64,000 nucleotides of DNA, taken from the NCBI GenBank assembly GCA_012934845.2, contig WNNJ02002656.1, positions 1 to 64,000 on the forward strand, given 5' to 3'. The notes below the pieces were generated by a model, which saw only the letters and a program-made list of their open reading frames with translations, had not been told where the DNA came from and searched no databases. This document shows, piece by piece, positions 1 to 9,188 of the stretch; the stretch's first letter is position 1; each line of letters starts with the position of its first letter. Both the position numbers and the translations under genes were made by a program. This stretch comes from Pomphorhynchus laevis (taxonomy: Eukaryota > Acanthocephala > Palaeacanthocephala > Echinorhynchida > Pomphorhynchidae).

Positions 1-573
1 GGTTGCTAAAACCCTTCTGTACGGAGCAGTCGCGACACACATCTGTCCACCTCTTATGATCTAATTCGTTGGCGGTTAGAAGACGATACGCTGCTTCGTA
101 GAAGATTCCAATTTTACCCGATCAGAAAGGCTTTCTTCGAGGCCGCTATCCAACGTTTCCCTCGAATTGGTAATGAGAGTTTAACCAAATTTAATTCCTA
201 CCTTAATTGCGACGGATTTAGAGGTGCCCGAAAAAGGCCCCCAGGCGTTGAGAATATCTGTAACAGATAAGTCTCTACTCCTGAAGTCTCCCCAGGGCGG
301 GATTGGTTGCGGAGATTGCGTGGATCCATAATTGTGTAGGGCTAGTGACTCCACCAAAACTTTATCAAGGCCTATACTACCGATCCAGCCCAAGGCCCTA
401 TCCTTCCAACAAACAAACTTCTCCTTCTTGAATATCTTCCAAAAGGAAGACTGAGAAGGGTTCAGACGATCAATATTCGTCCTATCCCTACTCAGCTGGA
501 ACCTATATCTAGTGATCCAGTATTCCTTCGAGACGGTTATATTAAATACGTAGACTCAGTTAGCTGATTTAAT
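1..573 (+). pseudogene. Unassigned coding-like fragment, probably the 3' end of a decayed mobile element
   Basis: This stretch is less AT-rich than its surroundings. One + frame is open from about 10 to 267 and contains the run LIRWRLEDDTLLRRRFQF. A second frame is open from about 383 to 566 and ends IKYVDSVS followed by TGA. The two frames do not connect, so the unit is broken. I do not recognise the protein. The final codons lie inside a 29-bp motif (545-573) that recurs in inverted orientation at 6323-6351. The left edge is cut by the window. An open frame on the opposite strand at 181-393 looks like a shadow. Confidence 0.3.
545..573 (-). repeat. 29-bp inverted motif, left copy
   Basis: The core word ACTGAGTCTACG lies on the - strand here and on the + strand at 6323-6351; all 29 bases match. 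A diverged copy lies at 49891-49915. The left copy also encodes the last codons of the fragment at 1-573. Confidence 0.8.
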
Positions 574-1432
574 AATAGTTTGACGAAAAAAAATGTTTTA
601 AGTGTAAAATAGCCTAAATGGCGTTTTTAGGTGGAAGTATTTGCTATTAAGTTTAATTTATTTTTGTAACATTTAATTTTATGATATGAATTAAATAAAA
701 AAATTAATAATACGCAAATATATTTCCATTTATACGAATTTATCGAGAGGTAATTACCATAGAAAATTGACATTGTTATTATAATTTTTATAGTGATTGT
801 CTGCTAGAATAAACGTTAAATGGTGAGAAATAGAGAAATAATTTATTAACAAAGTAAAAGTTCCATTAGAGTTACAAATAAGAATTACAAATATAATTAA
901 CTTTATATTGAATCATTATTGACATTATCTGATGGAGATGCGGCGTAACTTTGAAATTTGCATTCTTTTTGAACTAGAATCGTTATTTTAATTCTCGTAT
1001 TGAATATCTTAAAAGCTGAATTATCGAATTGATCCTATTCATGTTGATACTTATTGAAAGCAATGTCGATATCAGCTTCGCATGAAATTTGTAACGACTA
1101 TTCTTAAATTCTTCTTTTAATACTGATGTTACATTGCGTTCTATATTTGTGAGTGGTGTCGCATAATAAAATTAACCTCAATGACCATGCACTAACCTGC
1201 CAAACATGCACTCAGATTATTTCATTTCTAAATATTTAAGATGTAAAATTCATAAATTCAAAACGAGAAACAATATAAATTAAACAAAAATACAATAGAA
1301 ATACAATTCTATAATGAAATAGGGGAGCAACAAATTCTAAAATTAAAGTTTAATTAAATATTTAAGCTAAATAAGATTCAATTTGATTAACAAAATTACT
1401 CTTAAATTATCCTATTAGTAAATATTCATCAC
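574..1432. other. AT-rich spacer, no feature seen
   Basis: The sequence is very AT-rich with stops in all frames. I see no gene, RNA or clear repeat here. Confidence 0.5.
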
Positions 1433-1435
1433 TCA

Positions 1436-2330
1436 TTATCTTTTATCGAAAAATATTTCAAATCTCTTAAATTCGTATTGACAAAATTTACTTTTTAACC
1501 TTAACCAATCATAAAATTTTATTCGTTGTTCTGGTGGTATATTTCTTGAATAAAAATACAATGAAGAAAAAGCAAAAATATTAAATACTGTATAGCAATA
1601 TCTTTCTTTTAGCTGCAATTTCTTTGCATTATTATATACTTTTAGCCCCTTCTTTACTAGCTTTTTAAATCTGCTAAAATCATACACTCTCGATAAATTC
1701 GTAGTGAATGTTGAACCCAATATACACAGTCTTCTAGATTTTACTCCTATTAGCGAATTTATAAATCTTTTATTTCTTGGTTTTTAAAAACCCCTCATCT
1801 TATGTGTTATAAATTTGTGTTTTCTTACATTAAGTTCCAAACCCAAATCTGCTAATCTTTGTTTGATATTTGACAATTTGTCAAATATAAAATTAGCAAA
1901 CACTGTTTTTGTTCTGTACATTTGCTTGAAAACTATTGTATGTCATCGGCATATACAGCCGGGCACACGTATTTTGACTCTAGGTTATCCTTAATCCATT
2001 TGGTCACAACCACATACAAAATGGGGCTCAATGTACTTCTTTATGGTATGCCTTTTATAAGTTTATACTTTTTCCCCGATTTATCATCTTTGAAATAAAA
2101 TGTCCTGGCTTCTAAACACACTGCAATTCTAGTAATTATGTTAATGGGTACATTATCGTCCTTTAACGTTTTTAATATGCAGCTGTGTATTATATTATCA
2201 AAAGCAGCGCTAACGTCCAGACTATATATTACAGCCGGATGATCACTTCTTGTGATGAAGTTTTGCAAGTGTTTTATTGCATTGATTGTTCCACGACCTC
2301 TTCTAAACCCAAAGGTGCAACATAAAAATA
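1436..2330 (-). mobile_element. Non-LTR retrotransposon reverse transcriptase fragment
   Basis: Read on the - strand, the first part (about 2330 to 2041) gives an RT palm: the box GFRRGRGTINAIKHL, then SLDVSAAFDNIIH carrying the first catalytic Asp, then STLSPILYVVV. Just beyond, near 1960, lies a YADD box preceded by YVCPAV. A thumb-like region follows, and an open frame at 1436-1720 carries its continuation. Frames change and stops intervene, so this is a dead fragment without an endonuclease or a 5' end. The SLDVSAAFDN signature fits the R1/I/Jockey side of the LINE tree, but the clade call is tentative. Its 5' end abuts a long palindrome that duplicates part of its own RT sequence. Confidence 0.65.
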
Positions 2331-2350
2331 AAATATTTTTATAAAAATAA

Positions 2351-2586
2351 AAATATTTGCTATATAGTTATAATTTATAATGTTTTGAAAAAAAAACAAG
2401 TTATGTGAATAATAATTTGATAAAAATATTTTTGTGTATTCTAAACCCAAAGGTGCAAAATTATGTTTTGACATAATTTTGCACCTTTGGGTTTAGAATA
2501 CACAAAAATATTTTTATCAAATTATTATTCACATAACTTGTTTTTTTTCAATACATTATAAATTATTACTATATAGCAAATATTTA
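2351..2586. repeat. Long near-perfect palindrome with 115-nt arms
   Basis: The left arm is about 2351-2465 and the right arm about 2472-2586, separated by about 6 nt. Pairing is almost complete, including the shared word AACCCAAAGGTGCA in inverted orientation. The same word occurs as a third, direct copy near 2300, where it lies in the RT coding of the adjacent LINE fragment. The structure therefore looks like an inverted duplication of LINE-derived sequence. Confidence 0.85.
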
Positions 2587-2682
2587 TATTTCATCGATAA
2601 GAATTATTTTCTTTTAACAGACAACTTTTTGATACAACATTAAAAAATGAAATTACAGATATCATAATTTTAATTTAAAAAC

Positions 2683-3200
2683 ACCTTCTCCATTGCGTTC
2701 TAAATGTGGATCTGCATTGTAGTCATATCCACCCGACGGTTCATAGTCGTGATCCCATTCATTCGTAAGATTTAGATCTTTTAATTGACTCAGAGCAAGC
2801 CCGCGCATATTGGTGGGCATCTGTAATCCATAATCTTTTAATCTTAGGAAATCTCGAAAATCTTCACACTTTTTATCTCGGTTGATTTGACTGCATATGG
2901 ATTTTGGTATTATTTCGTCGGAACCCTTTGTCGTATTCAGTGATATGCGGGAAACGCTGACGGATGAAGGCTCCGTAGGCCCGCTTTCAGAAATATTTAA
3001 TTTGCGGGCTTCGGCAACTGCTTCTTCGTCTGATTGGGGTAATTCTTTTGGCCATCATCATTCGGACGCATATGTGTTATCGTGGAGTCAAGAAAATCGT
3101 AATCAGGTGTTGAACTGTGAATGCAAACTTCGCGAGGTTCAGGATGGCAAATGTTCGAATTTATTTGGTCGAAATATGGATGATAATTGTTTTCAATGCT
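2683..3200 (-). pseudogene. Coding-like tail downstream of the nuclease ORF
   Basis: Immediately after the TAG that ends the 475-codon frame (3201-3203), the same frame stays open for about 110 nt (it reads SIENNYHPYF and so on). A neighbouring frame then stays open for about 390 nt and ends FKLKL at a TGA near 2683. The residue mix is protein-like and acidic, with a Tyr/Asp-rich end (HDYEPSGGYDYN). It may be a C-terminal extension of the retroelement protein or an adjoining captured gene fragment. I recognise no domain. The ATG-initiated + strand frame at 2897-3322 is a shadow of it. Confidence 0.4.
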
Positions 3201-4628
3201 CTATAGAAGGGCTTTTGAATTTTCTCGCATCAACGCGATTGAAATATGCTGAAACAGGCGGGCTGCTGCAATATCATACGACATTGATGATTGAAGAGCT
3301 AAATTTCGAGCTATGCACCTAACTACTTGCTCACCCTCTCGATTCCAGCCTCCGTAACACTCTAGCACAGTGGGAATGAAGTTGTACACTGCATCGATCA
3401 TTTGAGCCCAGTATTTCCTGTCTTTGACATTGAAGGTGTATTCATTGGCAGAGAAAAGTTGGGTACGAGCGGCATGGCGGATGTAGGCCTTCTGTAGCGG
3501 GTTTGTAACCGCAAAATCCACTGCTTCCGGCGGATCTCCATAAATTAGAATATCAGCCGGTCTTTCTCTGAGATTCTTTATCAGGTTCGTGACTTCTCGT
3601 TCAACGTGCATTCCAGCCCATTGTGCAGCCTGAAAAACAATGTCTCGTATGCCATTATGACGTAGGCCTGGGAAACCTCCAAAAGAGCATGTTAAGGCAT
3701 GAAAACCCATACAATCAGCTTTACAGTAACACATACTGATTTCATTAGAAATGGGAATGCCCAGCCAGAAACGTATTAGGACAGAAAATTCGTTGTCGGT
3801 CAGTGCTAGACCAAGACTTTTGTTGGGTGTACATTGTAGCCAAGCATTTGCGTGGGGAGAGGACACTGAAAGTATTCGCGCTTTGTCCGCCTCGCTCGAT
3901 CTCGATTTTAACTGATCTAGCATGGCTGAGTCAATGAGAGAGGACAATTTTCCCTGCACTGTCGACACAACGAACTTAGTAGAAACTTCCTCTAGTGCGT
4001 TTTTTGATGTGATGAATCCAGGAAAAGTACTAGCATCCAGATCAAGAGAAGTTGCGACAGCTTGAGTGCTTGCTATAAAGGCTGCTGAACAGTGTTTCAG
4101 AGTATTTCTCAGACCGAGTCCGCCCATTTTTAGATGAAGTTCAGCTTGACACTTTGCCTTGATTGAAAGTTGAACTGATGTGATTATTCCAAGTGCGCGC
4201 ATAACTGCCTCGTCCAACCGATGGCAGAAGTCGTCCATAAAACGGAAATCAACGTTTCTCATATAAAATGCAACTATAGAGGGTGACGCGCAGTGCCGCA
4301 AAATCAAATAAGCTACATGAGCATCAGGAATTGATGTCACGAGATCTATATCGTGGAGGAGTTTGGGCATAACCTTTTCGAGCATGAACGACTTGACAAA
4401 ATCAGGCGAGCCAATCGGACAACCGAGTAGTGAAACATTTCGACCGCTCACAACTGTACAGTGTTCCTGACAAGTATTGTTGATGGATTGAATATCGTCT
4501 GTGTTTCCTATAAGTTCCGTCTTACCCCAGTTAATTGACAATGCAATTATTGAAAATTCTGAGGAGATAAAATTCAGTGCAAGAGCAATGACATCATTGG
4601 GTTGCCCCCCAATGATGCCATCATCCAA
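3201..4628 (-). CDS. Retroelement RT C-terminal half plus restriction-like endonuclease
   Basis: The frame covers 475 codons. It opens within the RT catalytic box (LDDGIIGG, preceded by Tyr, at about 4624). The thumb includes the GGLGLRNT box near residue 165, a signature of RTs fused to restriction-like nucleases. Near residues 300-330 is a knuckle with C-Y-C spacing, then HALTC, GGFPGLRHN and IRD. The nuclease core follows: PADILIYG, then VDFAVTNPLQ (about residues 355-375), matching the PD...D-x-V pattern. ECYGGW and an Ala/Arg-rich end (SYDIAAARLFQHISIALMRE) complete it. The start given is a TTG inside the RT domain, so it is not a real translation start. An in-frame TAG at 4629-4631 lies directly before the Tyr of YLDD. 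Confidence 0.75.
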   Translation of the reverse strand: MDDGIIGGQPNDVIALALNFISSEFSIIALSINWGKTELIGNTDDIQSINNTCQEHCTVVSGRNVSLLGCPIGSPDFVKSFMLEKVMPKLLHDIDLVTSIPDAHVAYLILRHCASPSIVAFYMRNVDFRFMDDFCHRLDEAVMRALGIITSVQLSIKAKCQAELHLKMGGLGLRNTLKHCSAAFIASTQAVATSLDLDASTFPGFITSKNALEEVSTKFVVSTVQGKLSSLIDSAMLDQLKSRSSEADKARILSVSSPHANAWLQCTPNKSLGLALTDNEFSVLIRFWLGIPISNEISMCYCKADCMGFHALTCSFGGFPGLRHNGIRDIVFQAAQWAGMHVEREVTNLIKNLRERPADILIYGDPPEAVDFAVTNPLQKAYIRHAARTQLFSANEYTFNVKDRKYWAQMIDAVYNFIPTVLECYGGWNREGEQVVRCIARNLALQSSMSYDIAAARLFQHISIALMRENSKALL

Positions 4629-4631
4629 ATA

Positions 4632-5242
4632 CTATTTGTTCAAATGAATGCCCTCCCTATTGTTAAGCTGTGCAAGTACTGGGTGGATTGCCACAGAGAA
4701 CAGTAGAGGGCCTAAGGGGTTACCCTGTTGAACTCCGGATTCAGATTTTAGGTATTGCGAACCGAAACGGAGATAAGTGGGGTGATCGTCGACCAACTTA
4801 CCCACGCTGCCATTTGAGGAATTTGGGATTCAATTGCTCTCAAGAAAATACGTCTGTCAATAGTGTTAAATGCGTTCGACACGTCGATTTTTGCCCACGT
4901 CCAATTTCCCAATTTAGGCATATGTTCGTTCGTGCGGCGGACCTGATGGATTATGTTGTCATTGCCGTTCGGTGTTGCAACGCCCATCTGTAATGGTCTG
5001 AGAATCGTTATGAACTCTCCTCTTAACTTCGAACAAACGCACTTTGAGCATATTCGTCGGAGTGTATCTCCAATTGCAATGGGGCGAATACCTCCGTTTG
5101 GATTTTTTAGAGCGATGAGGTTCGCGCCTGCCAAGAAAGGTGCAACTTGTTGTGGTAAATCACCTGCCACCATGTTGTTTATTAATTGCGTTAAGCTTGA
5201 AAGAAGTGTTCCTGAGGGATCGGCGGAAATGAGGTCCTGCAA
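4632..5242 (-). pseudogene. Retroelement RT fingers and palm
   Basis: The frame 4748-5242 reads LQDLISADPSG, then NPNGGIRPIAIGDTLRR, GVATPNGND and WAKIDVSNAFNTIDRR, the last carrying the first RT catalytic Asp. After a frame change near 4750, the neighbouring frame reads SGVQQGNPLGPLLFS, a canonical RT box. These motifs link directly to the YLDD box at 4624 and to the nuclease frame. Lesions: a TAA at 5276-5278 separates it from the N-terminal frame, a single frameshift lies near 4750, and a TAG at 4629-4631 precedes the catalytic box. Confidence 0.7.
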
Positions 5243-5275
5243 GTGTTCGGGTCTCAGTCCAAGACAACCAGGCGA

Positions 5276-6061
5276 TTATGCGGCGGGGAAAGAAAATACA
5301 GCGTCTTTTACGGTATCGCTATCAAAAAGAATAGGCTGACTATTACAAAGGTATAAGTGATGTATTTCTTTAACCGCAGGGTGCAAGTGACCCAGTCGCT
5401 GTCGAACTTCAACAGTGGGTGAAATATATCCTGAAAAGGATAAACGTTGCATGGTCTTGCTGTAAATTCCCTGTCTTGCCAAATCGATTGACGACATCAT
5501 TGTACTAGTGTGAGCTGATTTTTTGGGAGAATTGAGGAGTGGCAAAACTTGATCGCATATCTCTCCGAGCTGTCTGGATTCAATGTTATCTAGCATTCGA
5601 GATATACCATGTAGAGTCGCGTTGCGGCGTCTTGAGGTGCGACCTTTGATATCTGACTTAATGAAGGCAATTTTGGAAAACCGAGAAGGAGTGTCCAAGA
5701 TGCGGGTGAACGATAATGCAGCGCATCCGCAATGAGACTTGACAATATACGAGCAGATCTGGTTCGAAGATTCCACGGAATGCGTCAAATTACGCTTATC
5801 CTCCGGAAACGAAAAGTTTGTCGGCGGAACAGTGACGTTAGTAGTGACAGCCATTGGAGTTGGCGGGAGAAACGATCCTAGACATCGAGAATGTATTGGT
5901 CCGTGTACCTTTATGAGTCCGAGCTTGGTAATGGAAATAACTCGCCCACAAACTGAACAATGCGAGGAGGTATGTGAAGAGTATAAATGAGGAATTGAGT
6001 GTCTTGACATGGCTTCATTATTGCAAACAACTCGAGCGCTACAGGAACTAATAATAGTCAC
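5276..6061 (-). pseudogene. N-terminal region of the nuclease LINE
   Basis: The frame covers 261 codons on the - strand. Near residue 35 there is a Cys motif, CSVCGRVISI, with HSRC about 17 residues later, which resembles a zinc-finger DNA-binding segment of the kind found before RT in R2-like elements. The rest is Ser/Arg-rich without a recognisable fold. It runs into the RT frame across one stop. No convincing ATG was chosen; the frame is simply open to 6061. Confidence 0.5.
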
Positions 6062-6320
6062 TCATCATAAATATTTCTTGTTAAAATGTTTTGTAATATT
6101 CATCTGATGTAAAAGTTAAACCATTCGACAACTGAACAATCTAAACATTGGACAACCTAAAAGCTGGATGATTGTGGTAAGGCTGTAAAAACGTTTTTTC
6201 ACAACTTTTCTTAAAATGACTATTTTAAATAAACGATTGTTAGTTAATAAGGATAACAGGATAGTTTAAGCTCTTCTATATAGCAAATACGGCGACCGTT
6301 AAACACAAAATTTTTTTTAT
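6047..6320 (-). repeat. LINE leader copy 1 (direct repeat with 6955-7217)
   Basis: About 270 bp is shared with 6955-7217 in the same orientation with scattered differences. Shared words include TAAATATTTCTTGTTA, AAATAAACGATTGTTAG and AAGCTCTTCTATATAG. This copy sits directly upstream of the nuclease-LINE N-terminal frame, so it is probably its 5' untranslated leader. Confidence 0.75.
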
Positions 6321-6322
6321 CA

Positions 6323-6351
6323 ATTAAATCAGCTAACTGAGTCTACGTATT
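6323..6351 (+). repeat. 29-bp inverted motif, right copy
   Basis: This is a perfect inverted match to 545-573, directly outside the LINE leader. It could be a terminal repeat of an enclosing element or a preferred insertion site of the LINE. Confidence 0.8.
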
Positions 6352-6547
6352 GTTATATAATTATAAAATAAACAAAACATAATAATGCTAAATCAAAATT
6401 TTAATAATTAAATAATAAAATTAATAATTGTTTTTAGATTTTCTATAATTTAAATCAAGTTAAAAAAAAATAAAAAATAAAATTTAAAATAAACGTCATT
6501 TTTATGAATTGACTAATAAATAACAGACGTTGTATCAGAATAAGAAT

Positions 6548-6623
6548 TAGAGGTCATCAGGAGGAACTGCTATGCTATCAGGTTTCGGCCCCTAACTCCT
6601 CTACCCAACATAGCAGCGGGGCC
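6548..6623 (-). ncRNA. Predicted nested pseudoknot in the 3' region of a Penelope-like fragment
   Basis: On the + strand CTGCTATG (6567-6574) pairs with CATAGCAG (6609-6616), while GGCCCC (6587-6592) pairs with GGGGCC (6618-6623), giving an interlocked a-b-a'-b' order. TAGAGG (6548-6553) can also pair with CCTCTA (6598-6603). Read on the - strand, the order is P1, P2, a short hairpin region, P1', then a C-N-R-A-like CUGA, then P2', which recalls HDV-like ribozymes. No P4 helix is visible, so the ribozyme idea is speculative. Confidence 0.4.
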
Positions 6624-6646
6624 AAATACATGCTAATGATGTATTT
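6624..6646. repeat. Conserved hairpin of the Penelope-like 3' region
   Basis: The arms AAATACAT and ATGTATTT flank a short loop. The same hairpin, with one arm substitution, recurs at about 40954-40976 in AP2A intron 5 within a longer similar block. Confidence 0.6.
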
Positions 6647-6690
6647 CCTCTGAAATAACTATCTAGTATCTTATTCTAATGCAAAGTATA

Positions 6691-6957
6691 TTATTTATTA
6701 TCCATCCATAAAAATTTGCCACTTAAGAGTTTAAATTTATTCTTTATATTATTGTGTTGATTTATATATTTTACTATTTTCAGCTTGATGTTATTTTTAT
6801 AGTAACCTAGTTTAAAATATGTATCTATTAAATTATTTAAATGATTTTGAAGAAAGCCAATATTATTACATATTGTTGCAATTCTTAAAATTTTACTATT
6901 TAATGTATTATATTTGATATTATATGATATGCATGAATGCTCATGCAAAAATATGAA
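6691..6957 (-). mobile_element. Penelope-like RT C-terminal fragment, broken
   Basis: The frame reads MHEH, then [25 protein letters not shown] and a short basic end. The same protein segment follows a YIDD-type RT box at 55.4-55.7 kb, which identifies it as the C-terminal part of a YIDD-type reverse transcriptase. Assignment to Penelope-like elements rests on the order of motifs (YIDD, LNKTNI, LDMN, RIATICN, LGY) and is tentative. Its 3' region continues to about 6490 and has a partner copy at about 40890-41070. Confidence 0.5.
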
Positions 6958-7217
6958 CTAATAATAGACACTCATTATAAATATTTCTTGTTAGAATGTT
7001 TTGTAATATTTATCTGATGTAAAAGCTAAACTATTCGACAAATGAGCAATTTAAACATTAAACAACCTAAAAGGTGGATGATTGCACTGAGCCTGTAAAA
7101 ACTTTTTTTCGCAACTTTTCTTAAAATGACTATTTTAAATAAACGATTGTTAGTTAATAAGGATGGTTTAAGCTCTTCTATATAGTAAATACGGCGGCCG
7201 TTAAACAAAAAAATTTT
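6955..7217 (-). repeat. LINE leader copy 2
   Basis: This copy is parallel to 6047-6320 but is followed by the Penelope-like fragment instead of the LINE ORF. It looks like an orphan leader whose body was lost or displaced. Confidence 0.7.
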
Positions 7218-7732
7218 TTTGAGGTTATATGCACATAATAATTTACAATAATATACGACTCTTCATTCTTAACTCTACATTTCATAATTTGAATGCTCTG
7301 CAGTTGTCCTCTGAGCCAGAAGGCACATCATCATTGGACCTTTTTAGTAGTAGACACTTACTGTAAGTACTTTATTAATCAATTCTTTTTTAACGTGATG
7401 ATGGCAACTCGATAAATCGTATAAATGCAAAAACAATATATTTGCATACGGTAATTTTTTTATTTAATTCGGATAATAAATGTCAAATATCTTACAATAC
7501 AATTTATTAAATTATATTATTTCATATCAAATTATAGTTTATAACAATACATTTTATTCAAAATATGATACCTGCTTGTATTTTATTTTAAAATGTTTTT
7601 TATTACATTTTAAAGCTAGAATCTCAATATATCTCAATATATTCATAATCCATACAATTATTTTCGTGAATAGTTTTCTCCAATTATTATAATTAGTATC
7701 AAATTATTTTCCTTCTTATAATTATTATCTTA
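7218..7732. other. AT-rich spacer
   Basis: No coding potential or structured repeat was recognised. A short open frame at 7480-7692 is low-complexity and hydrophobic by composition only. Confidence 0.5.
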
Positions 7733-8174
7733 ATGGAAAATAAGAGTAATGGACTCTTCTGTGGGAACATGGAGCGTACATGTTCTGATGTGGTCGTTTT
7801 CAACAATCATGCTCCATCCTACTGCAAAAAGTTGACAGATATTTTCACTTTTTACGAAAATAGAAAATGTGCCAAGTATGAAGACAGGATACATACATTA
7901 GAGCTCAGCTCATTTTGCCCCTTTATTTAGTCGGATACCGGCGGTGCTCACAAAAGTGCACGAGCATGTATCAAATTATTGGCTCTATAAATTGCTGAAC
8001 GACAAAAACCTGAATACAATGAGACGATCGCTTGGATCAGGACATATATCAGTATGTCCCTTGCAAAAATTTGTTCTGCGGCGATTCGATGTTCACGGGT
8101 ACAATATCAGCGGATTTCGACTTTTCAAGCAGAAAGTGACTTACCAGAGTGACAGCGGAAAATGTAAAAAATGA
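7733..8174 (+). mobile_element. C-terminal fragment of a restriction-like-nuclease retroelement
   Basis: Three overlapping frames together show the order typical of this C-terminal domain: VVFNNHAPSYCKK (matching the catalytic segment DVRVF-x-P-APS), YEDRIHTLELSSFCPFI, then TGGAHKSARACIKLLAL and KPEYNETIAWIRTYISMS. The copy at 50490-51314 has the matching elements [26 protein letters not shown] and [15 protein letters not shown]. Frame changes show that this copy is dead. Confidence 0.6.
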
Positions 8175-8225
8175 AAAATGATATATATTTACTGACAAAA
8201 TTAGGGCCCATTTGCGGGTAACCTC

Positions 8226-8770
8226 AAAAATGTTTTATTAAGTTTTATTAAGAACTATTCTCTAAGAAAATAACTTAAATACATTTATTCTGAATATATC
8301 ACAATAACCGACATCCATTTTTGAATTAACTTTATTATATTAGCAATACAAAAAATACAATAATTCAAAATTTAAAGTATTGAAATATTTGGAAAAGTTT
8401 ATTCTGAAGAGATCAATTGAATTGGCGAAAAATACATGCTCATTTGAAAAACGTTTTGTTACAATATGACAAATCATAGTCCGTAGTAACAGCTGTGCGC
8501 TATAAATACTATAATAAAAATAATTATGTTATATCCGCTTTATTGCAATCTAGGAGTTTTATTTTATTATGATTAATATACAAAGCTTTAATAATCTTTC
8601 TTTTAGTGGAATTAAACTCTTTTGCAATAAAAATCTGCTTTTCGAATAAGGATCCGCTTTTTCAATAAAGCGGATATCACACTGTTTCTTAAAACACAAA
8701 AAATTAACTAAATTTTGCTCAGTATGATCTACACCTAAAAACGACTACTGATAGCACCTACATGTTACTA
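8226..8770. repeat. AT-rich spacer with a 15-bp inverted repeat
   Basis: ATATCCGCTTTATTG at 8531-8545 is matched perfectly by its reverse complement at 8663-8677, enclosing about 117 bp. No coding sequence was seen. It may be a small MITE-like unit. Confidence 0.4.
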
Positions 8771-9135
8771 TTAACTATTATTTTTTATTCTAAATTGTTT
8801 TCTTAAATTAATATTTTTCCGACATTGTAGATTATTATGAAGATGTTGTACATTAGGGCCTCCGGAATCACAAAGATATGATATATTTGATGTTGAGAGA
8901 TCGTAACGAACGAATGCTACAACTCCTCCACCTCGCATACCAGGAAAGCGATCCGCTCTTATTAACTTATAACCTACAACATTAAACAGATTATCAGAGA
9001 TGCCACTATGTAACCAAGATTCTGAAATACAGAATATATCATAATGATTATCAGCAATATGGTCGAGCAAGAAAAGAAATTGAGATTGAAGACTTCTAAC
9101 GTTTGAGTAACCAATATTATTATTATTATTATCAA
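8771..9135 (-). mobile_element. CR1-like LINE ORF2 endonuclease fragment (older host copy)
   Basis: The protein reads IGYSNVRSLQSQFLFLLDHI, CISESWLHSG, ADRFPGMRGGGVVAF, all hallmarks of the APE-type endonuclease N-terminal half. It aligns with residues about 40-130 of the ORF2 in the neighbouring intact copy. It begins exactly where that neighbour's 3' ATAAT-repeat tail ends, and its missing upstream part (ORF1 and ORF2 start) is at 13.6-14.7 kb. It is therefore the downstream half of an element split by an insertion. The rest of its ORF2 is absent. Confidence 0.75.
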
Positions 9136-9188
9136 GTTCAGACTTAGCCATAAGGCTTTAAGCCGATCACACAATACAGAAAAAAAGA

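Larger units (their letters stand above)
2683..6320 (-). mobile_element. LINE-type retroelement with C-terminal restriction-like nuclease, broken
   Basis: Pieces lie in the expected order on the - strand: a 5' leader (about 6062-6320), an N-terminal region with a Cys motif (5276-6061), the RT fingers and palm (4748-5242), the RT catalytic boxes (about 4600-4750), and then the thumb, Cys-His knuckle and PD-(D/E)XK-like nuclease (3201-4628). A coding-like tail continues to 2683. At least three lesions separate the frames. RT with a C-terminal restriction-like nuclease is the plan of the R2/NeSL/Hero/Utopia-type LINEs; I cannot place it more finely. The leader has a second copy at about 6955-7217. 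Confidence 0.75.

Noticed and set aside
181-393. 70-codon - strand open frame
   Set aside because: It lies opposite a more protein-like + frame and has no recognisable motif.
2897-3322. 141-codon + strand open frame
   Set aside because: It lies opposite the LINE nuclease end and the coding-like tail; composition and motifs favour the - strand.
4953-5339. 128-codon + strand open frame
   Set aside because: Shadow of the RT fingers on the - strand.
7208-8225. DNA transposon with 12-bp terminal repeats TTTTTGAGGTTA / TAACCTCAAAAA
   Set aside because: Only 12 bp match, there is no target duplication, and the interior is explained by a retroelement nuclease fragment.
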